From: Flavobacterium sp. UGB4466
GTDB lineage: Bacteria; Bacteroidota; Bacteroidia; Flavobacteriales; Flavobacteriaceae
DNA: 41,263 nt
Direction: 5' to 3'
NCBI RefSeq assembly: GCF_903469665.1
Contig: NZ_CAGKLC010000038.1
Coordinates: 1 to 41,263 of the forward strand
The position numbers and the translations under genes were made by a program. Position 1 is the stretch's first letter. Every line of letters starts with the position of its first letter. The notes beneath the pieces were generated by a model, which did no database searches, had not been told where the DNA came from, and saw nothing but the letters and a program-made list of their open reading frames with translations. Positions 11,701 to 19,762 of the stretch are shown here, in pieces.

Positions 11701-11796
11701 ACCATAAAAGGGCTTGCGGCCGAAATCGATCTGGCCTTAAAGTTTGTGATCATTCAGGAAGAAGAGATCAGCAGTAAAATGGTAATTACGATCTAA
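8749..11796 (+). CDS. Type I PKS module, KS-AT-ACP
   Basis: A minimal modular polyketide synthase of 1015 residues that adds one C2 (or substituted) unit to the peptidyl chain from the preceding NRPS. The ketosynthase has the full triad: DTACSSS (C177), ETHGTAT (H313), KTNIGHL (H351). The acyltransferase has the nucleophile motif GHSTGE (S620). Its specificity segment reads SLAGHS (H719) where malonyl-specific domains usually have HAFH and methylmalonyl ones YASH, so extender choice is not settled; malonyl is the default guess. The carrier domain is LGGNS (Ser957). No KR, DH or ER domain is present, so the beta-keto group should stay unless a reductase acts in trans. The C-terminus SSKMVITI is a candidate docking strand for the next TubC-bearing NRPS. 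Confidence 0.95.
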   Translation: MKNTSIKKDIAIIGMSGKFPQSKNIEQFWKNLQEGQEMIHFYSELELKELGINSKEKDPNFVGVTSRIDDAECFDYQFFGYTKDEAEIMDPQTRLLHEHIWLALEDSGTKTTHYGGKIGLYTAVNDNFNWRLHAKVSNNNKVNPFYANQLSNRSFANTLISYKLNLKGPSLIVDTACSSSLAAVHMACRNLLLKECSIAVTGGVKILTRKETGYNYEEGMIYSKDGHCRAFDESSSGIVNGEGIGIVVLKRLEDALRDRDNIYSVIRGTALNNDGNRKVGYTAPSVQGQYECINLAHRMADVTPESIGYIETHGTATKLGDPIEIEALNKAFNYDTNHSCAIGSVKTNIGHLDSAAGIAGLIKATMVINQKSIPESLHFKIPNPQINFKKGPFYVNTKQTAWNNHSPLRAGVSAFGIGGNNVHVILEEAPERAASETNNPYYLLRYSAKSQWSLDKFQENLKTFLATKKDTKLADLAYTLQTGRDQFKYNRFLVCKSKEEALKILESEDQDGLFSGKLKNTGKVAFMCSGSGSQYLNMGKDLYHDSPYFKEYIDKGFAYLERETGIDYGAILFPNEQSAQQTNNINDNIHTQPLVFVFEYAVAKTLMHLGINPNYLIGHSTGEYVAACLSGIFTFEAALSLLIKRGELMSAAPKGSMLSVSLSKEKITAYLNSDVGLAVINSPESCVVSGTIEGIDALKAILEEKDIACSRIRVSLAGHSFLLDSILKEFEEAFRNITLSEPTIPVLSNYTGEILTKEEATSVTYWVNHLRNTVQFSKGLQQLLTIKNLAFLEIGPGNALTSVFKQHSKENIHDHIALNMLRHPSQEINDTQFFLQQLGELWFQGIDINWESYYGDYLPNKISAPAYVFHQTKFLARVNPLDNLNGNAFNTFEYEVEDNFNEDEEMYKEDADRELMNTPYKEPSTDTEKQLVEIWQDFFSINKIGILDDFFALGGNSLKGVTMLKLIQKTFEIDIKIKDFYKKSTIKGLAAEIDLALKFVIIQEEEISSKMVITI

Positions 11797-11896
11797 AAAG
11801 AATAGATTTTTTTTCATTCTAAACACAAAACCACACCACAATATTTTTATTAACTATTTGAAGGCAAAACACTTTGGCTTCTAAAAACACAATATC

Positions 11897-14800
11897 ATGG
11901 TTGATTTATTAAATGAAATACATCAGAACAATATAACACTGTCTCTAGACGGCGAAAATCTTAAACTTGGTTTTAAAGATGAGGTGATGGATGAGGTGCT
12001 TATCACTAAAATAAGAGATAACAAACAGGAAATAATATCTTATTTAAGTAAATACACCCTGCTGAATAAAGAAAACAGGATTACGAAAGTAGAAGCGGGC
12101 GAAAGTTATGAAGTCTCTTCCAGTCAGCTTCGTATGTTGTCTTCTATATTAATTGATACGGGTGTCAAAGGATATAACTATTCAATTCCTAACTTGGTTC
12201 GTTTTCAGCAAAAAATAAATGTCAGCCATTTTAAGCAGGCAGTCTACAATACGATAGACCGACATGAATCTTTACGTACCGTATTTAAAATTAACGAAGA
12301 GGGGCAAATCCGACAATACGTTCTCCAAAAAGAAGACATAAATTTTAAAATTGACTTTCAGGATTTCAGAACACAGGAAGATAAGGAAAAACAAATAAAA
12401 AACATTACGAAGAACGACAAAGAAAAACCGTTTGATATAGAACACGGGCCTTTGTTACGCATTTGTTTATTTCAATTAGCAGATAGTGAATTCATCCTGT
12501 ATTGCAATATTCATCACGTTATAAGTGATTCCTGGTCGCTGGATGTTTTATTTAAAGATATTTTTGAATTTTACTCTGCTCTTGAATCGGGCGTAGAACA
12601 CAAGTTGCCAGCGCTGAATATTCAGTACAAAGATTATGCGGCCTGGCAAAACAAACAATTGGAGAAAGGTCTTTTTAAGAAACAGGAAGACTATTTTAAA
12701 GCAACATTTTCAGGAGAAATTCCGGTGCTTAATTTTGCCAATAATAAAACCAGACCCGCCGAGAGAACCATCAACGGATTTGCTCTTAAGTCCTATCTTT
12801 CGAAAGAAACTACGACAGCGTTCAGAGCACTTTGTACACATAACGGAGGAAGTGTCTTTATGGGATTATTGGCCGTATGGAACGTGCTATTTTACAAATA
12901 TACCAACAGCAAGGATATTATTATAGGTACAGCAGTAGCAGGAAGAGACCATGCTGATTTGAAGGAACAGGTAGGCTGTTACATCAATTCATTGCCCCTT
13001 CGAAATACAATAGATCCCGGGCAAACTTTTAACGCATTTTTTAATAGCGTAAAAGAGAATACGCTTGATGCTTTAAACGGACAATTTTACCCATTTGAAC
13101 GCTTGGTAAAACTGATAAACTATAACAGAGAGCGATCAAGATCTCCTTTATTTGATGTAATGCTTTTATTGCAAAATGCAGTGGATCATAGTAATATTAC
13201 GTTAGAGGAAAACCAAATAGGTGCTATAAGAGAATTAGGAAAAACCTCGGCACTAACAGATCTTGATATCAATTTTCTTGAAGAAGGAGACTACTTATCG
13301 TGTCATTTAGCATACAATACAGATGTTTTTGAAGCAGAATATGTTACAAATCTCCTAATACATTTTAGACAATTAGTCGAAACCATTGTTTTAAATCCCA
13401 ATACTGCAATTGAGGAGCTTGATTATTTATCTGTAAAAGAAAAAGAACAGTTACTGTTTGATTTTAATGATATAGTATTGGAATATGACCCTAAAGAAAC
13501 CTTGTTGTCAGGGTTTGATAAACAGGTACAGCGATCTCCTGATACCATTGCCCTGGTGGCGGGCGGAAAGAAATTTACCTATGAGGCCTTAGACAAAATC
13601 TCAACAGACTTTGCCCATTACATTCGAAAACATTATCAGGTCACAAAAGGAAACCTGATTGGCATACAGCTGGACCGTGACGAATGGAGCATTATCTCAA
13701 TGCTTGGTATTCTAAAATCAGGCTGTGCTTACGTTCCAATCGCTCCCGATATGCCAGTTCATATCAAAGAGCACATCATTTCGGATACGCAATTGAACCT
13801 ACTGATTACTACAACTTCATACTCGTCTGATCTGGATTTTTATACTGGAGCTATTATGAAAGTAGATACCGGTTTTGATGCCAGCGATTGCGAAACAACG
13901 ACGATTGAAGTAGGAACTTCAGATCTTGCCTATATTATATTTACTTCCGGATCAACGGGGCTGCCAAAAGGCGTGATGATCGAACAGGGGCAGATTGTAA
14001 ATACCATCCTCTCTCAAATTGATTATTTCAAATTAGACCAAAACAGCAGAGGTTTACAATTCGCTCCCTTTTCTTTTGATGCTTCTGTATGGGAAATTTT
14101 TATGATTCTTTTATCAGGAGGAAGTCTCTACATTATTGGAGAGGAGCAGCGTAAAGATGTCAGCGTACTCACTCAATACATAAAAGAAAATAAAATCACT
14201 ATTGTTACCTTACCACCTTCCTATCTGGCTTTGATGAACATTGAGGATTTGCAGCAGGTCGAACATTTAATTACCGCAGGAGAAGCACCGGATTACGAAA
14301 TTATCAAACCATTTTTAGCCTATGGTAACTATTATAATGCCTATGGTCCTACAGAAGCGAGTATTTGTGGCACCATATTTAAAATGCCCAAAAACAGCCA
14401 GCCGGATTATGACAGTATCCCTATCGGAAAACCAATAGCGAACGCTAAAATCCATATCCTTGACGAGCATCACCAACTGGTTCCTGTTGGTGTAGCTGGA
14501 GAAATATGTATCGGCGGAACAGGTGTTGGAAGAGGGTATCTCAATAGAGAAGAACTCACAAAAAATAAATTTATCAAAAGTCAGTTCCATCACAATGAAA
14601 GACTTTACAAAACGGGAGATTTAGGAAAATGGACTAAAGAGGGGAGCATTATTTACATTGGACGTAATGACGAGCAGGTAAAAATAAGAGGATACCGTGT
14701 AGAATTAAGTGCTATTGAACATCAGTTATTGTCGCATGAAAAAATAGACGAAGCTGTTGTAATCGTACAAAATGACGGTAGAGAAAATAAAGAACTCGTA

Positions 14801-17800
14801 GCTTACATTGTCATGACTGCTCCGGTAAGCATAGAAGAATTAAGAGCTTTTTTATCAAAAATTCTTCCGGACTACATGATCCCGACCAGTTTTATCTTTT
14901 TAGACAAAATACCATTAACGCTAAACGGTAAAGTAGACAGAAAAGCACTCGTAAAAACAGTAGGGGTTGAATTGTACAGTGAAGTAGAATATGTGGCACC
15001 AACCACTGCCGAAGAAAAGATTCTGGTTGAGGTTTGCGAAAAAGTTCTCGATAAAAAGAACATCGGTATAAAAGACGACTTCTTCAGTTTGGGAGGAGAA
15101 TCCATCAAAGCGGTTATGTTAATTGCAAGCTTAAAGCAAAAGGGATTTGTACTAAAAGTAGATCATATTCTGAGAAATCCTATACTCGAAGATTTGACAA
15201 AATTAATGACTTTAAATACAAGAAATATTGACCAGTCAGAAGTTACAGGTGAAATTTTACTAACGCCAATTCAACATTATTTCTTTGCTAATTCGGCCAT
15301 TAAAGAAAAACAGCATTACAATCAATCGGTTCTTTTAAAAGCAAAAGAAACCATTAGTTCAGTAAGTCTAATAAAGGCATTAACACAAATTGTCAACCAT
15401 CATGATGCCCTGCGCATTCATTTTGAAAAAGAAAATGAAGTCTGGAAACAGCGCAATTTAAATAGTACGGTCTTTAATTTTGATATTGAATTGTATGATT
15501 TAAGAGATGAAGACGATGCGCTTTCTGCCATGAAAATAATAGGTGAGGAAATTCAGTCCGGTTTTAATCTGCAAAATGAAAGACTGATAAGAGCAGTCGT
15601 TTTTAAACTAAAAGATGGAGATAGACTGGCTCTCTTTGTACATCATTTAATCATCGACGGGGTATCATGGCGCATATTGTTACAGGATTTGTCGGAAGCC
15701 TACGCACACCATCAAAGAGGCGAACAATACGAATTGCCACTAAAGACAGATTCGTATCAATATTGGGCTAAGGGCTTGCATCAATATGCCTCCGGTCTAA
15801 CATTAGAAAAAGAAAGGTTATTTTGGGAAGAGCATTGTTCCTTAGACATTCCGCAGCTGCCTGCTGATTTCGAGCCTGCTGAGGTATATTACCACGACCG
15901 AAAAGAGACTTTTTTACTGGATAAAGAATACACCAATAAATTGCAGACTCAGATTTCGAAACAATATACGATCGAGATTAATGAGACTTTGATTAGCGGT
16001 TTAGGTCTTGCATTAGCTGAAGTTTTTCAGGTAAAAAGAACGGTGCTCAAAATGGAGGGCCACGGCAGAGAAGACATTTTACCTGCAACCGATATCAGTA
16101 GGACTATTGGCTGGTTTACTTCTGTTTTTCCTTTTGTTTTAGAAATAGCCTCCTCAGATACTATCGAGAACATTCTTAAAATTAAAAAAGACCTAAGCAG
16201 AATTCCTAAAAAAGGCATTGGGTATGGCATTCTTAATTTTTTGAATAAAGAATCAAATCTGGAAAGAGAAACTTGTATCGAGTTTAATTATTTGGGTGAT
16301 TTTGGCAGCAAAGTAGGGACGAACGAAACCTCCTCTTTTGACTTTTCAACCGAATCAATCGGAGCCCCTTTTAGTGAGAAAAACGGTAGTGATGCTAAAC
16401 TAAGTATAAACGGGATTATTTCTTCCGGTCAATTAATGATTACTGTCGCATATTCCTCTGAAACGTTTAAGACAGCAACAATTCAACGTCTTGTAAAAAC
16501 ATATCAGGCAAAACTGGAGCAAACCATTGATGATTTGGTTAGAACAGAAAAAGAACAGAACAAACCAATAACCATTGACGATCAAAAAGACATCACGGAG
16601 CAAATACAAATTCAGGAGGATTGGGTGGCGATATCTGAGAATCAGAGAAGAATTTTGCAATTCCCACAATCGCACGGAAGATTTGGGCCAATCGTTATTT
16701 CCGATTTTTCCAAAGACTCATTTGAAAATAAGTTCAGAGAATTTTTAGGACTTTTCCCTTTCTTGAATGTGAAATTCAAAAAAGAGAGTGATGGGGCTAT
16801 TTCCCAAAAATACATTTCCAATCAGGAAGTGAATTTAGAAATAAAAATCGTCGATGATTATAAGGAAACGGAAAGAGAAAAAGCAGAGACAGCATTGGAG
16901 GCTTTTTTTACATCACCGTACGATCTGTATGATAACAGCTCCCTGATTAGATTGTTTTTGATCGCTGATACCACAGACAAGACCTACCTTTTTGTAAGCA
17001 TTCATCATGCGGTTACCGATATGTACACCAATTCGATTGTACATCAAAATCTGCAAAACTTTTTTGCCGGTAAGCCAATCGAAAATAAGTATAAATCGAA
17101 TTATGAATTCATAGCCTGGCAACAGCAATTTCTAAAATCAGAAACAGCCTGTGAACAGCGCGATTACTGGAAAGAATATCTGAAAGGTTTTGACATGGTA
17201 AATCAAAATCAGGTTCATAATAATTTTATCGACTGTGTGACACAAAAGATAATCGTTAAAGGAGAAAACTTCCAAAAACTGATACAAAAAGCAGATAAAA
17301 TGAATTTGCCAATAACAGCAATTTGTATTGCAGCACATCAAAAGTTGCTACATCAGGTAAAGAAAAATGATAAGCATTTGCAATTAACCATTGTCAACGG
17401 AAGAGAAGAATTTACCAAAGAAATTGAAATCAATAAAATTCTGGGTGTACTTAATAATTTTTTACCCGTGGGGGTTTTAGATTCTTCAGCTTATTCATCT
17501 CATAAAGACTTTATCCTTGCGGTGTATGCTGATTATCTTCAGTCTCGTCTTTATCAAACCATTCCTTACGAAATCATTCGAAACGATTACAAAGAAATGA
17601 CAACAGTTGATATAGAAGGAGCAATAGGAGGGACATTTAATTATCGCGTAGTTGATCATAAAACAATAGAAGATTCTGTTTCGGGAGAAGTAATCACTAC
17701 AAGTTACAACAAGAACAATTTCAATACAGGTTTAGATCTTAAATGCTTGCTTTATGAAAATGGAATTCTTTTAGATTTAACATACCCCGTGAGTTATAAA

Positions 17801-17869
17801 GCTGCTTCTGAAAAATCTTTTGAACTGGATTTTTTCCTTAAATACTGTTTGCATCCTCTCTTGGAGTAA
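11897..17869 (+). CDS. NRPS, TubC-C-A(Phe)-T-E-C(terminal)
   Basis: The last assembly-line protein, 1990 residues. It starts with a TubC-like docking domain (about 1-58), then a C domain with HHVISDS (H206-H207, D211; Ser212 replaces the usual Gly), an A domain (FTSGSTG from F682; FDASVWE with D728; K1012), a T domain (GGES, Ser1069) and an E domain (HHLIIDGVSW, H1249-H1250, D1254; EGHGREDI; FNYLGDF). The A-domain code reads DAWTIAAICK, the same as the GrsA phenylalanine code, so D-Phe or a beta-hydroxylated form is expected. After the E domain comes a second condensation-like domain (about 1575-1985) with HHAVTDM (H1703-H1704, D1708; Met for Gly) and no carrier or thioesterase after it. By analogy with terminal C domains of other NRPSs it may release the chain onto an amine or hydroxyl, or cyclise it. 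Confidence 0.95.
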   Translation: MVDLLNEIHQNNITLSLDGENLKLGFKDEVMDEVLITKIRDNKQEIISYLSKYTLLNKENRITKVEAGESYEVSSSQLRMLSSILIDTGVKGYNYSIPNLVRFQQKINVSHFKQAVYNTIDRHESLRTVFKINEEGQIRQYVLQKEDINFKIDFQDFRTQEDKEKQIKNITKNDKEKPFDIEHGPLLRICLFQLADSEFILYCNIHHVISDSWSLDVLFKDIFEFYSALESGVEHKLPALNIQYKDYAAWQNKQLEKGLFKKQEDYFKATFSGEIPVLNFANNKTRPAERTINGFALKSYLSKETTTAFRALCTHNGGSVFMGLLAVWNVLFYKYTNSKDIIIGTAVAGRDHADLKEQVGCYINSLPLRNTIDPGQTFNAFFNSVKENTLDALNGQFYPFERLVKLINYNRERSRSPLFDVMLLLQNAVDHSNITLEENQIGAIRELGKTSALTDLDINFLEEGDYLSCHLAYNTDVFEAEYVTNLLIHFRQLVETIVLNPNTAIEELDYLSVKEKEQLLFDFNDIVLEYDPKETLLSGFDKQVQRSPDTIALVAGGKKFTYEALDKISTDFAHYIRKHYQVTKGNLIGIQLDRDEWSIISMLGILKSGCAYVPIAPDMPVHIKEHIISDTQLNLLITTTSYSSDLDFYTGAIMKVDTGFDASDCETTTIEVGTSDLAYIIFTSGSTGLPKGVMIEQGQIVNTILSQIDYFKLDQNSRGLQFAPFSFDASVWEIFMILLSGGSLYIIGEEQRKDVSVLTQYIKENKITIVTLPPSYLALMNIEDLQQVEHLITAGEAPDYEIIKPFLAYGNYYNAYGPTEASICGTIFKMPKNSQPDYDSIPIGKPIANAKIHILDEHHQLVPVGVAGEICIGGTGVGRGYLNREELTKNKFIKSQFHHNERLYKTGDLGKWTKEGSIIYIGRNDEQVKIRGYRVELSAIEHQLLSHEKIDEAVVIVQNDGRENKELVAYIVMTAPVSIEELRAFLSKILPDYMIPTSFIFLDKIPLTLNGKVDRKALVKTVGVELYSEVEYVAPTTAEEKILVEVCEKVLDKKNIGIKDDFFSLGGESIKAVMLIASLKQKGFVLKVDHILRNPILEDLTKLMTLNTRNIDQSEVTGEILLTPIQHYFFANSAIKEKQHYNQSVLLKAKETISSVSLIKALTQIVNHHDALRIHFEKENEVWKQRNLNSTVFNFDIELYDLRDEDDALSAMKIIGEEIQSGFNLQNERLIRAVVFKLKDGDRLALFVHHLIIDGVSWRILLQDLSEAYAHHQRGEQYELPLKTDSYQYWAKGLHQYASGLTLEKERLFWEEHCSLDIPQLPADFEPAEVYYHDRKETFLLDKEYTNKLQTQISKQYTIEINETLISGLGLALAEVFQVKRTVLKMEGHGREDILPATDISRTIGWFTSVFPFVLEIASSDTIENILKIKKDLSRIPKKGIGYGILNFLNKESNLERETCIEFNYLGDFGSKVGTNETSSFDFSTESIGAPFSEKNGSDAKLSINGIISSGQLMITVAYSSETFKTATIQRLVKTYQAKLEQTIDDLVRTEKEQNKPITIDDQKDITEQIQIQEDWVAISENQRRILQFPQSHGRFGPIVISDFSKDSFENKFREFLGLFPFLNVKFKKESDGAISQKYISNQEVNLEIKIVDDYKETEREKAETALEAFFTSPYDLYDNSSLIRLFLIADTTDKTYLFVSIHHAVTDMYTNSIVHQNLQNFFAGKPIENKYKSNYEFIAWQQQFLKSETACEQRDYWKEYLKGFDMVNQNQVHNNFIDCVTQKIIVKGENFQKLIQKADKMNLPITAICIAAHQKLLHQVKKNDKHLQLTIVNGREEFTKEIEINKILGVLNNFLPVGVLDSSAYSSHKDFILAVYADYLQSRLYQTIPYEIIRNDYKEMTTVDIEGAIGGTFNYRVVDHKTIEDSVSGEVITTSYNKNNFNTGLDLKCLLYENGILLDLTYPVSYKAASEKSFELDFFLKYCLHPLLE

Positions 17870-17935
17870 CTCTTTTTAAGAGCACATTTTCACTAATAAT
17901 TTTATTGAATCTAAGTAGTTTGGAAGTTTAGAGAT

Positions 17936-17960
17936 CAACTGTTTTATCCAAAAACAGTTG
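17936..17960 (+). promoter_or_regulatory. Perfect 10-bp hairpin before the hydroxylase gene
   Basis: CAACTGTTTT (17936-17945) pairs perfectly with AAAACAGTTG (17951-17960) across a 5-base loop. It sits in the 186-base gap between the last NRPS gene and the beta-hydroxylase gene. No T-run follows, so it may be an mRNA-stability or partial termination element rather than a strong terminator. Confidence 0.5.
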
Positions 17961-18055
17961 TATGCTGTAGACTTCTAAAGGATAGATTTTGTCCAGACTT
18001 AACATAATAACATTCCAAATTTTAACAATTAATTAATTTAATAAACAATAATATC

Positions 18056-19681
18056 ATGGAAATAGAAAACGAAGATCTTGTATATATCAAGCGTAATTTA
18101 GCAATTGAGCCTTTAGTAGACAACTGGTATGCCTGGCCTCACCTGATATCACCTGCAACTGCTGCAATGAATATTAAAGACAGACATTTGAAAATTATGT
18201 CATCCTATGTTCAAAATCCTATGATCCATGCTGCAGCAGTAAAAACACCTAAAATGTTAGGAGGCCCTTTTATTGACTATGATGGGAAAAGAGTTGATGA
18301 AATCAAAGGACTGATTGATAATACCAAAGAGCAGTGCGCTGATCTTTTAGCATTTAGAGAAGATGTATTTGCCCTTAACGACATGCTAAAAAAGGAAGCT
18401 AAAGGATATGCTCTGACTGAATTATACAACAAAGTACCGGAAAGCCTGCAAGGACTTGTAGAATTAGTGTATGATATTAATAACAATCCATCGTTCCGTT
18501 TTTTTGAATCCTTATTGTACGAAACGGAATTTTACAAAGAATCACTTCAAAGTTTCAATTTGTTTTTAGTACATGATGATGATTCAAGATCCTTTGTGCT
18601 TAGTACGCCAAAACTGCCGGGAGAGGATATTTTACGAGTAAACTTACCTTTTAAAAGTGAAAAAATTGATCTGTTGTTTGAGATGGAAGATCATCCGAAA
18701 ACATTTAAAGAAATCTCAGAAATATTTGAGATCGAACCGGAAGACATTCCTTTATTTAAATCTTTTTTTACAAAAGAAAAGGCTAAAAAATACGAACGAT
18801 ATACAGGAGATGGTGTACTGACAAGATATTTTGGCCATGCCTGTATTCTTACGGAAACCAAAAGCACAACAATATTGGCAGATCCTTTAGTGAGTTATGG
18901 TTATGAGTCAGATATATCAAGATACTCTTATGACGATTTACCAGAATCTATAGATTATGTACTGGTAACACACAATCATCAGGATCATATTCTTTTTGAA
19001 ACATTATTGCGACTAAGACGCAAGATCAAAAACATCATCGTTCCTAAAAGCAACGGAGGTTTTCTTCAGGATCCAAATCTAAAATTAATGTTTGAAAGAA
19101 TTGGATTCAAAAACATTATCGAACTGGGAGAGATGGAAACCATTCATTTTGATGATTGCTCTATAACAGGATTACCGTTTGTAGGGGAACATTGTGATCT
19201 GGATGTGAGAAGTAAATTATGCCACCACGTAGCATATAAAGACGGGTTAAAAGTTCTGTTTGCCGCAGATTCTTGTAATGTATCTCCAAAATTATACGAA
19301 CGCATTCATAAAGTAATGGGCGATATAGACATTATTTTCTTAGGAATGGAATGCGAAGGAGCACCACTAACCTGGTTATACGGTCCTTTAATGCCCGAAA
19401 ACTTAGCCAGGGATAAAGACGAATCCAGACGATTGGCCGGATGTAATTTTGAACAGGCTAAAGCTCTCGTGGATGTTTTCAAACCTAGTGAAGTCTTTGT
19501 ATATGCGATGGGAATGGAACCTTGGTTAAAATACATAAGCTCCATCAAATACACAGATGAATCTATTCCAATTGTAGAGTCAAACAAACTTTTAGAGTAT
19601 TGTATCGCCAATAATATTGAGCCGGAAAGACTTTACGGAGAGAAAATCGTAGAATATAAAAGAGATCTTGTTCTGTACTAG
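18056..19681 (+). CDS. CmlA-type diiron beta-hydroxylase
   Basis: A 541-residue metallo-beta-lactamase-fold protein that best fits the CmlA family. CmlA is the chloramphenicol-pathway oxygenase that beta-hydroxylates an amino acid while it is bound to an NRPS carrier domain. What is seen: an N-terminal region of about 245 residues unlike hydrolytic MBL enzymes, then the metal motif HNHQDH (H306, H308, D310, H311), a glutamate in VGEHCDLD (E378) and an aspartate in AADS (D405). From memory, CmlA binds iron through H305, H307, D309, H310 and E377, with glutamate where hydrolases have histidine; the spacing here matches almost exactly. Total length is also close to CmlA (about 530). The likely substrate is carrier-bound Phe in the NRPS just upstream, since CmlA acts on an aromatic residue, but another residue is possible. 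It is not expected to be a beta-lactamase. Confidence 0.85.
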   Translation: MEIENEDLVYIKRNLAIEPLVDNWYAWPHLISPATAAMNIKDRHLKIMSSYVQNPMIHAAAVKTPKMLGGPFIDYDGKRVDEIKGLIDNTKEQCADLLAFREDVFALNDMLKKEAKGYALTELYNKVPESLQGLVELVYDINNNPSFRFFESLLYETEFYKESLQSFNLFLVHDDDSRSFVLSTPKLPGEDILRVNLPFKSEKIDLLFEMEDHPKTFKEISEIFEIEPEDIPLFKSFFTKEKAKKYERYTGDGVLTRYFGHACILTETKSTTILADPLVSYGYESDISRYSYDDLPESIDYVLVTHNHQDHILFETLLRLRRKIKNIIVPKSNGGFLQDPNLKLMFERIGFKNIIELGEMETIHFDDCSITGLPFVGEHCDLDVRSKLCHHVAYKDGLKVLFAADSCNVSPKLYERIHKVMGDIDIIFLGMECEGAPLTWLYGPLMPENLARDKDESRRLAGCNFEQAKALVDVFKPSEVFVYAMGMEPWLKYISSIKYTDESIPIVESNKLLEYCIANNIEPERLYGEKIVEYKRDLVLY

Positions 19682-19762
19682 ACAAAGGGCAAGAACTCAG
19701 GGTATTATTGTGAAAAGATAATGCCCAAAAAATAATCATTGTAAATAATTAATAAAGATATC

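Noticed and set aside
18056..19681. Antibiotic-resistance metallo-beta-lactamase
   Set aside because: Size, N-terminal domain and the glutamate ligand fit CmlA-type hydroxylases instead; there is no signal peptide.
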